14,522 bases of DNA, taken from positions 1 through 14,522 of the forward strand of contig JBPCTQ010000061.1 of NCBI GenBank assembly GCA_051011595.1, read 5' to 3'. The stretch comes from JAOUEE01 sp051011595 (lineage in GTDB: Bacteria; Actinomycetota; Acidimicrobiia; Acidimicrobiales; SHLQ01). Below the pieces are notes generated by a model that saw only the letters and a list, made by a program, of their open reading frames with translations, searched no databases and was not told the origin of the DNA. Positions 1 through 7,148 of the stretch are shown here, piece by piece. Position numbers and translations under genes: made by a program. Each line of letters begins with the position of its first letter. Within the stretch, counting starts at the first letter, position 1.

Positions 1-33
1 GCGTGGGTTTCGGGGGCGAGACGTGACCGACAT
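1..33 (-). CDS. Start of a divergent gene, probable TetR-family regulator (partial)
   Basis: Only the first 11 codons lie in the window, reading leftwards from an ATG at 33-31, with no stop. They give MSVTSRPRNPR. A basic stretch with an R-x-R-N-x-R pattern is a common N-terminal leader of actinobacterial TetR regulators, just before the helix-turn-helix domain, but 11 residues cannot prove the family. Context supports it: the gene is divergent from an RND exporter, and the gap is packed with inverted repeats, the classical layout for a TetR repressor controlling its own promoter and an efflux gene. No ribosome binding site precedes the ATG. A good -10 box (TATAGT) sits 7 bases upstream of it, so the message may be leaderless. 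The family assignment is inference. Confidence 0.4.
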   Translation of the reverse strand, partial: MSVTSRPRNPR

Positions 34-39
34 CACGTC
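20..39. promoter_or_regulatory. Inverted repeat 1, operator-like
   Basis: Perfect 7-base arms GACGTGA and TCACGTC are separated by 6 bases. The right arm overlaps the -10 to start interval of the divergent gene, and the left arm lies in its first codons. The form is that of a dimeric regulator site; the binding protein is unknown. Confidence 0.45.
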
Positions 40-53
40 AACTATAGGTTGAC
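37..53. promoter_or_regulatory. Inverted repeat 2, operator-like
   Basis: Perfect 6-base arms GTCAAC and GTTGAC flank TATAG. The site contains the -10 box of the minus-strand promoter and most of the -35 box of the plus-strand promoter, so occupancy could silence both directions. Confidence 0.4.
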
Positions 54-69
54 AAGTGTGTGTTGACGA
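41..69 (-). promoter_or_regulatory. Probable promoter of the divergent regulator gene, possibly leaderless
   Basis: On the minus strand, TATAGT (46-41, five of six consensus bases) is preceded after exactly 17 bases by TCGTCA (69-64, four of six matches to TTGACA). The ATG at 33 begins 7 bases after the -10 box, where transcription would be expected to start. The boxes lie inside the inverted repeats centred at 45 and 69.5, so a protein bound there would block this promoter. Confidence 0.45.
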
Positions 70-78
70 GCGTAAACA
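49..78 (+). promoter_or_regulatory. Candidate promoter of the MmpL-carotenoid oxygenase transcript
   Basis: A perfect -35 hexamer TTGACA (49-54) is followed after 17-18 bases by GTAAAC/TAAACA (72-78), a weak -10 box with three of six matches at 18 bases. The inverted repeat 59-80 fills the spacer and the -10 box, a position typical of repressor operators. The poor -10 box makes the exact start uncertain. TTGACG at 63 and 91 are alternative -35 candidates without convincing -10 partners. Confidence 0.35.
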
Positions 79-80
79 CA
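59..80. promoter_or_regulatory. Inverted repeat 3, operator-like, 22 bases
   Basis: Ten-base arms TGTGTTGACG and CGTAAACACA flank a 2-base centre (AG), with one mismatch between the arms. Size and symmetry fit a TetR-type operator. It lies between the -35 and -10 candidates of the exporter gene and over the -35 box of the divergent gene. Confidence 0.5.
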
Positions 81-144
81 ACTCCATGAGTTGACGGTTG
101 TACACCAACTCGTCGACTTCATCACCGAACAGGGGAGTCCCACC

Positions 145-2466
145 ATGCACCGAGGATTGTTCACCCGACTGGGAGAGGCGATCGTTCGCCGGCGGCGACG
201 GCTGCTCGTGGGCAGTGTGATCGGTCTCATCGTGGCCGCCGTGGTGGGTGTGGGAGTCTTCCCCCGGCTCCAGACCGGCGGTTTCGAAGAGGACTCGGCC
301 GAGTCGGTGCAAGCCGTCGAGCTGCTCGAAACCGAGTTCGGCACCGGGTCACCATCGGTGGTGTTCCTGGTCACCGTCGACGACGCCGATGCGACCGTCG
401 ACAGCCCCGACGTTGTCGCCGGAGGACTGGCCTTCACCCAGTCGCTGGTCGATCGAGGCGACCTGGACGATGTGGCCAGCTACTGGTCGCTCGACTCGGC
501 CCCGCCGCTGAGGAGTGTCGACGACACCCGAGCACTGGTGCTGGCCCGAATTCCGGGCGACGAGGACTCCAACGCCGAGTGGTCCAACATCCTGGCCGAC
601 CTGTCCGCCACCCACACGGGCGACCAGGGCAGCTTCACCGTCGAACTGGGGGGCCCGGCCGAGTTGTTCGAGCAGGTCGGGGCCACCATCGAGGGCGATC
701 TGGCCAGAGCTGAAGCCATCGCCATCCCCATCACCCTGATCCTGTTGATCGGTGTGTTCGGCGGCATCGTGGCGGCGCTGCTCCCGCTGGGGGTGGGTGT
801 GATGGCGATCTTCGGTGCCTTCTTCGTGCTGTACGTCACCACCGGCTTCACCGATGTCTCGATCTTCTCGCTGAACCTGGTCACCGCCATGGGCTTGGGT
901 CTGGCCATCGACTACAGCCTCTTCGTGGTCTCGCGTTTTCGGGAGGAGCTGGCGGCCGGTCGATCGGTCGACGGCGCGGTGATCCGCACCGTCGAGACCG
1001 CCGGACGAACCGTCGCCTTCAGCGCCCTCACCGTGGCGGTGTCGTTGATGGCGCTGCTGGTCTTCCCGCTCTACTTCCTGCGGTCCTTCGCCTACGCCGG
1101 CATCGGGGTCCTGCTGGTGGCGATGGTCGCCTCGGTCATCACCTTGCCCGCCGTGCTGGCCACCCTCGGCCCCCGCGTCGACCGCCTGCAGCTATGGAAA
1201 CGACCCGAACACCCCGCGGGGGAGGGCTTCTGGCACCGCATGGCCACCACCGTGATGCGGCGACCGGTGCTCGTGGCGATCACCGTCATCACCTTCCTCG
1301 TACTGCTCGGGCTCCCGTTCCTGCGGGTGGCATGGGGGACACCCGATCACCGGGTTCTTCCCGAGGGCGACCCGGTGCGGGAGGTCTCCGAGATCATCCG
1401 TGAGGACTTCGACTCGAACGAATCGGCTGCCTTCCCGGTGGTGGCCGTCGGGGCCGTCGACGAGGCCGGCACCGACCGTTTCGCCGTCACGCTGTCGAGT
1501 GTCGACGACGTGGCTCGGGTCGACGCGGCCACCGGTCGCTACGTCGGGGGAGTGCGGGTGGTGGGGCCCGACCCCACCCTCATTCGCCACAGCAGCGCCG
1601 ACGCCACGTGGTTCAACGTGGTGCCCACCGTCGAACCGATCTCGGCCGAGGGCGAGGCCATGGTCCACACCATCCGAGACCTCGAGGCACCGTTCACCGA
1701 CACGATGGTCGGGGGTGAATCGGCCAGTCTCATCGACACCAAGGAGGCGATCTTCTCCCGCATCCCGTGGGCGGCGGCATGGATCGGCCTCTCGACGTTC
1801 GTGTTGTTGTTCTTGATGTTCGGGTCGCTGCTGGTGCCGCTCAAGGCCATCGTGTTGAACCTGCTGTCGCTGACCGCCACCTTTGGAGCCATGGTCTGGG
1901 TGTTCCAGGACGGCAACGGCGCCGACCTGTTGGGTTTCACCGCCACCGGCCTGACCGATGTCACCACGCCGATCCTCATGTTCTGCATCGCGTTCGGCCT
2001 GTCGATGGACTACGAGGTCTTCCTGCTCAGCCGGATCAAGGAGGACTACGACAAGACCGGCGACAACGAGGCCGCCGTGGCCTCGGGCCTGGAACGAACC
2101 GGCCGCATCGTCACTGCGGCGGCGCTGCTGCTGGCCGTCACCTTCTTCGCCTTCGCCACCAGTCAGATCACGTTCATCAAACTGTTCGGGCTGGGGTTGG
2201 GAGTGGCCGTGTTGGTCGATGCCAGCATCGTCCGAGCGACGCTGGTGCCGGCGTTGATGAAGCTGGCCGGCGACGCCAACTGGTGGTTGCCCGACTGGCT
2301 CCGACGCATCCACGATCGGGTGGGCATCTCCGAGAGCGACCCCGAAGAGCTCGAAGTCGAGTGGATCGATCTCGATGAAACCGACTCCGATGACGTCCCG
2401 ACCCATGAAGAACTGGCCGACCTTCGATCCGAAGTGACCGAGTTGGCCCGCTCGTTGCCTCTGTGA
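145..2466 (+). CDS. MmpL-type RND superfamily transporter
   Basis: A 773-residue membrane protein of the MMPL branch of the RND superfamily, which in actinobacteria exports lipids and other hydrophobic compounds using the proton gradient. It has the duplicated RND plan: TM1 after the basic RRRRR at about 15-40, an extracellular domain about 45-190, TM2-6 about 190-345, TM7 about 373-393, a second extracellular domain about 395-540 and TM8-12 about 542-710. The paired proton-relay motifs are present: Asp256-Tyr257 (GLGLAIDY) and Asp622-Tyr623 (GLSMDY), matching the DY pairs known in mycobacterial MmpL3. The cytoplasmic tail (729-773) is short and strongly acidic. The chosen ATG has GGGGAG 7 bases upstream; an in-frame TTG at 91 would add 18 residues but has no such site and lies in the operator region. 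The substrate is unknown. Co-transcription with the carotenoid oxygenase is likely. Confidence 0.9.
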   Translation: MHRGLFTRLGEAIVRRRRRLLVGSVIGLIVAAVVGVGVFPRLQTGGFEEDSAESVQAVELLETEFGTGSPSVVFLVTVDDADATVDSPDVVAGGLAFTQSLVDRGDLDDVASYWSLDSAPPLRSVDDTRALVLARIPGDEDSNAEWSNILADLSATHTGDQGSFTVELGGPAELFEQVGATIEGDLARAEAIAIPITLILLIGVFGGIVAALLPLGVGVMAIFGAFFVLYVTTGFTDVSIFSLNLVTAMGLGLAIDYSLFVVSRFREELAAGRSVDGAVIRTVETAGRTVAFSALTVAVSLMALLVFPLYFLRSFAYAGIGVLLVAMVASVITLPAVLATLGPRVDRLQLWKRPEHPAGEGFWHRMATTVMRRPVLVAITVITFLVLLGLPFLRVAWGTPDHRVLPEGDPVREVSEIIREDFDSNESAAFPVVAVGAVDEAGTDRFAVTLSSVDDVARVDAATGRYVGGVRVVGPDPTLIRHSSADATWFNVVPTVEPISAEGEAMVHTIRDLEAPFTDTMVGGESASLIDTKEAIFSRIPWAAAWIGLSTFVLLFLMFGSLLVPLKAIVLNLLSLTATFGAMVWVFQDGNGADLLGFTATGLTDVTTPILMFCIAFGLSMDYEVFLLSRIKEDYDKTGDNEAAVASGLERTGRIVTAAALLLAVTFFAFATSQITFIKLFGLGLGVAVLVDASIVRATLVPALMKLAGDANWWLPDWLRRIHDRVGISESDPEELEVEWIDLDETDSDDVPTHEELADLRSEVTELARSLPL

Positions 2467-2514
2467 CGACAACCGAACCCGAAACGACAAGACTGCCGAC
2501 AACGAAGGAGCATC

Positions 2515-3885
2515 ATGGCTGTCACCGAAAACCTCTATCTGACCGGAAACTGTGCCCCGGTTCCCGACGAGACAACCGCCGAGAACCTCCCTGTGGTGGG
2601 AACCATCCCCGCCGAGTTGGAGGGGCGGTGGTTGAGGAACGGTCCCAACCCGATCGGTGAGGTCGACCCGGCCATCCATCACTGGTTCATCGGCAACGCG
2701 ATGGTGCACGGCCTTCGTCTGCGTGACGGTCGAGCCGAGTGGTACCGGAACCGGTGGGTGCGCGGTCAACGCGAGACCGAGCTGCTCGGCGAGGCCGACC
2801 CGGTTGGACCCCAACGCTCCGAGTTCGGCAGCGCCGGTCCCAACACCAGCGTCGGGGGTTTTGCCGGCAAGACCTGGGCAATGGTCGAAGCCGGTGGGGT
2901 GCCGATGACACTCACCTACGACCTCGACACCGTTGCCTTCGACGACTTCGGGGGCACGCTGCCCAATGGGTTCACTGCCCACCCCAAGTACGACCCGGCC
3001 TCGCGCGAGCTGCATGCGGTCTGTTACACCTGGCCCGACCTGGTCGACCATGTCGAGTACGTGGTCGTGGGCGCCGACGGCGTCGTCACCAAGGTCATCG
3101 ACGTGCCGGTGCCCGACATGCCCATGATCCACGACATGTCACTCACCCAGAACTACGGGCTGGTGTACGACCTGCCGGTGACGGTCGACATCGAGCTCGC
3201 CATGCAGGAGCGTTTCCCCTTCCGCTGGAACCCCGAGCACCCCGCCCGGGTGGGGCTGTTGCCTCGGTCCGCCGACACCGCCGACGACATCGTCTGGTGC
3301 GACGCGCCCATGCAATACGTCTTCCACCCGGTGAACGCCTACGACACCGACGACGGGCAGGTGGTGGTCGACGTCTGCTCCTACGACTCCATCTTCGAGC
3401 ACGACCTCAACGGCCCGTTCGGTGACGCCACCCCCACCCTGGATCGCTGGACGATCGACCCCAAGGCGCGCATCACCAAGACCGAACGCATCGACGACCG
3501 GTTTCACGAGTTCCCCCGACACGATCCCCGGGTCGGCACCCGGCGGCACCGCTACGGCTACACCGCCGGAGGACCGATCGAAGGATCCGATCTGCACGGG
3601 GCGACCTACAAGACCGACTACGACACCGGTCAGGTCACCGAGCATCGTCACGGGCCGGGCCGAGGTGGCGCCGAGCCGATCTTCGTGCCCAAGGAGGACT
3701 CCTCGGCCGAGGACGATGGCTGGCTGATGGTGTTGGTGCACGACGCCAACGTCGACCGCAGCGATCTGGTCATCCTCGACGCCCAGGACTTCGGAGGCGA
3801 CGAAGTGGCGCGGGTCGAGTTGCCCCGGCGGGTTCCCCACGGCTTCCACGGAGCGTGGGTTCCCGACTCCTCCGTCGCTCCCTGA
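2515..3885 (+). CDS. Carotenoid cleavage oxygenase (RPE65/CCD family)
   Basis: A 456-residue non-haem iron dioxygenase of the carotenoid oxygenase family, which splits a double bond of carotenoids, apocarotenoids or stilbene-like substrates. The N-terminal signature (about 28-47, including LEGRWLRNGPNP) is typical. The four iron-binding histidines of the seven-bladed propeller can be placed: His156 (FTAHPK), His206 (MIHDMS), His271 (YVFHPVNAY) and His445 (HGFHGAW). Their spacings of 50, 65 and 174 are close to those of characterised family members, so the enzyme is probably active. Length is normal and no signal peptide is seen, so it is cytoplasmic or membrane-associated. AAGGAG lies 4 bases before the ATG. 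The gene starts 48 bases after the exporter stop, which implies an operon. It ends 4 bases from a convergent gene with no room for its own terminator. Substrate and cleavage site cannot be inferred. Confidence 0.92.
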   Translation: MAVTENLYLTGNCAPVPDETTAENLPVVGTIPAELEGRWLRNGPNPIGEVDPAIHHWFIGNAMVHGLRLRDGRAEWYRNRWVRGQRETELLGEADPVGPQRSEFGSAGPNTSVGGFAGKTWAMVEAGGVPMTLTYDLDTVAFDDFGGTLPNGFTAHPKYDPASRELHAVCYTWPDLVDHVEYVVVGADGVVTKVIDVPVPDMPMIHDMSLTQNYGLVYDLPVTVDIELAMQERFPFRWNPEHPARVGLLPRSADTADDIVWCDAPMQYVFHPVNAYDTDDGQVVVDVCSYDSIFEHDLNGPFGDATPTLDRWTIDPKARITKTERIDDRFHEFPRHDPRVGTRRHRYGYTAGGPIEGSDLHGATYKTDYDTGQVTEHRHGPGRGGAEPIFVPKEDSSAEDDGWLMVLVHDANVDRSDLVILDAQDFGGDEVARVELPRRVPHGFHGAWVPDSSVAP

Positions 3886-3889
3886 GCCG

Positions 3890-5206
3890 TCAGCGCCGTT
3901 CGAGGCGCAGGGCCAGCACCAGGCTGATGGCACAGATCACCGCGGCCAACCAGAACACCGGGGTGTAGTCGGCCGCGGTGGAACCGTCGCCGGCCAAGAT
4001 GGCCACCACCACGGCCAGTGAGATGGCCGAGCCGACCTCCTGGGTGATCCGGAAGACCGCGCTGCCGATGCCGAATCGGCCGGGATCGAGTTGGGTGACG
4101 GCCGCCCCGGCGATGGGTGCGAACGAGAGCCCGACACCAATGGCGTACAGCGAGGTGGCGGCCACGAACGCACCGATGCGGCGTTCGTCGTCCATCACCA
4201 TGGCCAGGGCCACCGAACCGGTACCGCCACACACCATGCCGGCCACGATGAGCGGCCGCGGGCCGATGCGGTCGGCCCAGGCACCGGCCATGAACGACAA
4301 CGGACCGCCCCAGATGGGTACCACTGCGGCCAGCAGGCCGGCCTGCAACGGCGACAGATCCCAGACGTTCTGGAGGAACTGGATCATGGCGAAGTAGGTG
4401 CCCGCGAAGGCACCCAGGTACAGCAGCGACAGCCCGTTGGCCAGGCGGAAGTCACTGATCCGGTAGAGGTCGAGGTCGATGATGGGCGCCGGGTGCCGCC
4501 CCGATCGCCACAACAGGATCGCGATCGACGCCACCGACCCCACCAGGCAGGCCTGCACCGCAGGGCTCGACCACCCCCACGATCCACCTTGGGAGATGGC
4601 CAGGGTGAGCAGGGCGACGCCGGTCATCAACAACAGGGCGCCGATCACGTCCGGGGGTTCGTCATCGTCGGAGCGGGGTGTGTCGGGCAAGCGGGTGCGA
4701 GCCAGGAACACGGTGATGAAGGCCACCGGGGCCACAGCCAGGAACGTGAACCGCCAACCGCCGATCGCCAGTAGGAGTCCACCCAGCGCCGGGCCGAGCG
4801 CGGCCGCCGCCCCGCCGACCGCGGAGATCGATCCCATGGCGGTCTGGCGCCGACCTTCGGGGAAGATGGCCAGGATCAACACCGTGCCGGCCGGGATCTC
4901 GATGCCCGAACCCACCGCCTGGATGATGCGGCCGCCGATGAACATCCACGGGGCCACCGACAGGGCCACCACCACGGTGCCCACCCCGAGCATTGTCACA
5001 CCGGCCAGGAACAGTCGGCGGGCGCCCAGTCGGTCGGTGAGCCACCCGGCCGGAACCATGAGGGTGGCCACCGTGATCGAGTAGCCGGTGAGGCCCCAGG
5101 AGAGGGTGGAACGGCTGGTGTCGGAGAACGTCTCCTCGATCAGGGGGAAACTGACGAAGACACCCGAGAAGTTGAGGGTGGCGGCGACAACCCCACCGGC
5201 CACCAC
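3890..5206 (-). CDS. MFS transporter, DHA2-like (EmrB/QacA type)
   Basis: A 438-residue (from GTG at 5206) multi-pass membrane protein of the major facilitator superfamily, presumably a drug or metabolite-proton antiporter in the cytoplasmic membrane. Counting from this GTG, it shows loop 2-3 motif A (GWLTDRLGARR, 54-64), motif B in TM4 (RIIQAVGSG, 93-101) and the antiporter motif C in TM5 (GPALGGLL, about 138-145). About 12-14 membrane segments can be seen; the DHA2 type is suggested by motif style rather than a firm count. The GTG start leaves the protein beginning inside TM1 with no basic N-terminal flank. The frame stays open upstream through an HWRRF stretch to a CTG at 5254-5252, which overlaps the previous stop as CTGA and follows GGGAGG by 6 bases. 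The true start is probably there, giving 454 residues. It is the last gene of the minus-strand operon. Confidence 0.88.
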   Translation of the reverse strand: MVAGGVVAATLNFSGVFVSFPLIEETFSDTSRSTLSWGLTGYSITVATLMVPAGWLTDRLGARRLFLAGVTMLGVGTVVVALSVAPWMFIGGRIIQAVGSGIEIPAGTVLILAIFPEGRRQTAMGSISAVGGAAAALGPALGGLLLAIGGWRFTFLAVAPVAFITVFLARTRLPDTPRSDDDEPPDVIGALLLMTGVALLTLAISQGGSWGWSSPAVQACLVGSVASIAILLWRSGRHPAPIIDLDLYRISDFRLANGLSLLYLGAFAGTYFAMIQFLQNVWDLSPLQAGLLAAVVPIWGGPLSFMAGAWADRIGPRPLIVAGMVCGGTGSVALAMVMDDERRIGAFVAATSLYAIGVGLSFAPIAGAAVTQLDPGRFGIGSAVFRITQEVGSAISLAVVVAILAGDGSTAADYTPVFWLAAVICAISLVLALRLERR

Positions 5207-5250
5207 CGCGAAGCGCCGCCAGTGGTCACCGGTGATCGGAGTGGTGGCGG

Positions 5251-6303
5251 TCAGGTCAGGCCTCCCGCCGACGAGTCATCGAGCCCGTCGACCAGGGTCA
5301 CGACCGACTTCCCTCGATTGGCGCCGGTGAAGAGGGCGTTGAGGGCCTCGGGACACGCCTGGAGCCCATGGCGTACGTCGCAGTGCGACGTGAGCCGACC
5401 GTCGCCCACCCAGCCGTCGAGCACGGCCGAGATCTCGTGCATCCGGTCGATGTAGTCCATCATCAAGAAACCCTGCATGCGGCCCCGGCGACCGATGAGG
5501 TTCTGATAGTTGGCCGGCCCGGGGGGACGGTGTTCGTCGAGATAGCTGGAGATGGCGCCGCACAAGGCGATCCGACCCCCGATGGCGAGTCGGCGCAGCA
5601 CGACGTCGAGGATCTCACCACCGACGCTGTCGAAGTAGACGTCGACGCCGCCCGGGCAGGCCTGTTTGAGCTCGGCGTTGAGGTCGGCCGTGCGGCGGTT
5701 GATGGCGACGTCGAACCCGACCTCGTCGACGAGCCAGGTGCACTTGTCGTCGCGGCCGGCGATGCCCACGGTGCGACAGCCGTGGATCTTGGCGATCTGG
5801 CCGGCCAGCACCCCGGTGGCCCCGGCCGCAGCCGAGACGACCACCGTGTCGGTCTCGGCGATGTCGGCCACCTCGAGCAGGCCGATGTAGGCCACGGCGC
5901 CCGGGCCACCGTGTATGGCCAGGTTGGCCAGCGGGTCCATGTCGGGGGCCCACACCGTGGGGAACACGGCCGGTTCGATGACCAGCCATTCCTGCCAACC
6001 GGTCAGGCACGAGATGATCGAACCGACTTCGTAGTCGGGATGGCGCGAAGCCACCACCCGTGCCACCCCGGCACCCCGGACCACGTCACCGATTTCGACG
6101 GCGGGGAGATACCCGTCGCTTTCCTGGAGCCAGCTGCGGGTGGCGGCGTCCATACCCAGAGCCAGGACCTGGCCCAGCGCCTGACCGTCGTCGATCTCGG
6201 GCATCGGACTGGTGGTCAACTCCACATCGGTATCGGTGACCAGCCCGTCCGGCCGCGACCGGAGTCGCAGCTGTTGGTAGTGATCGGGGAGCTGGCCGGT
6301 CAT
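5251..6303 (-). CDS. Zinc-independent MDR-family NADP-dependent oxidoreductase (CurA/LTB4 dehydrogenase-like)
   Basis: A 350-residue medium-chain dehydrogenase/reductase. The N-terminal start (LPDHYQQLRLRSRPDG, 5-20) and the overall shape match the subgroup of leukotriene B4 12-hydroxydehydrogenase, CurA and plant double-bond reductases, which reduce the C=C bond of alpha,beta-unsaturated ketones or aldehydes with NADPH. The catalytic-domain stretch with MDAATRSWL is at 51-59. The nucleotide-binding fold starts with VVSAAAGATG (155-164), followed by the strand end VGIAGRDDK (179-187) and the DVYFDSVGG segment (221-229), all typical of the subgroup. The cysteine/histidine zinc ligands of alcohol dehydrogenases are absent, as expected. 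It is probably soluble. Its ATG overlaps the upstream amidohydrolase stop as ATGA, so translation is coupled. The natural substrate is not evident. Confidence 0.88.
   Translation of the reverse strand: MTGQLPDHYQQLRLRSRPDGLVTDTDVELTTSPMPEIDDGQALGQVLALGMDAATRSWLQESDGYLPAVEIGDVVRGAGVARVVASRHPDYEVGSIISCLTGWQEWLVIEPAVFPTVWAPDMDPLANLAIHGGPGAVAYIGLLEVADIAETDTVVVSAAAGATGVLAGQIAKIHGCRTVGIAGRDDKCTWLVDEVGFDVAINRRTADLNAELKQACPGGVDVYFDSVGGEILDVVLRRLAIGGRIALCGAISSYLDEHRPPGPANYQNLIGRRGRMQGFLMMDYIDRMHEISAVLDGWVGDGRLTSHCDVRHGLQACPEALNALFTGANRGKSVVTLVDGLDDSSAGGLT
5261..5266 (-). promoter_or_regulatory. Strong ribosome binding site before a CTG codon
   Basis: On the minus strand GGGAGG (5266-5261) is followed after 6 bases by CTG (5254-5252), in frame with the MFS gene and overlapping the stop of the upstream oxidoreductase as CTGA. 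Between the upstream in-frame stop (5278-5276) and GTG 5206 there is no ATG, GTG or TTG. The GTG at 5206 has no comparable site before it. Confidence 0.45.
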
Positions 6304-7148
6304 CGCAGGTAGCTCTTTCGCGGATGCGGATCTCGTTCGGCGAAGAACACCCGGTCGGCGTTGGCTCGTAGGAACTTGTCGAGCACGCCGTCACGCAGAT
6401 CGAGCTGTTCGGCCTCGCTGATACACCGTTGCATCGAGAGCACCGGGTGGTCCGACGAGAACATGACCTTGTCCTGGCCGCGGGTGTTCATGAAGTGGAT
6501 GAGTTCGTCGGGGAAGTACTTGGGGGAGTAGGCCGACGTCATCAAGGACAGGTTGGCGTACTTGATCATCAGGCGGATGGCGACGTCCCACCAGGGATCG
6601 GCGCCATGCGCCATCACCACGCGCAACTCAGGAAAGCGGTAGCAGACCCGGTCGAGGTGGATGGGGTGTTGGCACTCGCCCGGCATGGGAGGTCCAGGTA
6701 GCCCGGTGTTGATGGTGAGCGGAAGGTCGAGCTCGACGCACGTGGCGTAGAGGGGGTAGTAGACGGCGTCGCTGGGGGCCACGTCGATTCCGAAGGGCAC
6801 CGCCTTGGCCATGATGACGGGGTATTCCTCGACCATCTCCCGGAGCGCCCACAAGGGCCGCATGCCTTTGGTGGGGTCGATCATGGCGGCCAGGAAGAAA
6901 CGATCGGGGAACCGTTCGACGAACTCCAAGATCTTGGCCGACGGCCGACGCGCCTCCACCACCAGCACCGCCCGCTCGACCCCCGCCTGGTCCATGGCCT
7001 CGATCGTCTCGTCGGGTGTGAGGCTCTTGAAGAAGTCGTCCCCACCCTTGAAGTAGTCGTCCTTGACCCGTTGCAGGAACTCCGGTGGCACGGAGTCGCC
7101 CATGGTGACGTTCACCCAACAATCGATGGCCCGATGATCGGCCGCCAT
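6300..7148 (-). CDS. Amidohydrolase-2-like TIM-barrel protein with altered metal site
   Basis: A 282-residue protein of the amidohydrolase-related family (PF04909 type, which includes ACMSD and resorcylate decarboxylases). The TIM-barrel strands are recognisable: IDCWVNV (8-14), a VERAVLVVEA strand (57-66), LPLTINTG (142-149), LRVVMAHG (175-182) and KVMFSSDHP (227-235). Family members use an HxH pair on strand 1, a His on strand 5, a His on strand 6 and an Asp on strand 8. Here HxH is W11-x-N13 and the strand-5 His is Asn147; only His181 and Asp233 remain. It may be a metal-free or differently metallated enzyme. ATG 7148 was chosen because the fold begins there and a GGGGGGA tract lies 7 bases before it. 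The frame runs further upstream to 7376 with an arginine-rich, non-domain sequence. It is the first gene of the operon; a possible decarboxylase or lyase role is inference. Confidence 0.82.
   Translation of the reverse strand: MAADHRAIDCWVNVTMGDSVPPEFLQRVKDDYFKGGDDFFKSLTPDETIEAMDQAGVERAVLVVEARRPSAKILEFVERFPDRFFLAAMIDPTKGMRPLWALREMVEEYPVIMAKAVPFGIDVAPSDAVYYPLYATCVELDLPLTINTGLPGPPMPGECQHPIHLDRVCYRFPELRVVMAHGADPWWDVAIRLMIKYANLSLMTSAYSPKYFPDELIHFMNTRGQDKVMFSSDHPVLSMQRCISEAEQLDLRDGVLDKFLRANADRVFFAERDPHPRKSYLR

Noticed and set aside
91..144. Upstream TTG start for the MmpL gene
   Set aside because: It lies inside the dyad-rich promoter, lacks a ribosome binding site and adds a non-conserved leader; ATG 145 has GGGGAG at good spacing.
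1192..3132. 646-codon open frame on the minus strand opposite the exporter and oxygenase
   Set aside because: It spans two well-supported plus-strand genes. Its translation is His/Gly/Asp/Arg-rich without domains, the usual mirror frame in high-GC DNA.
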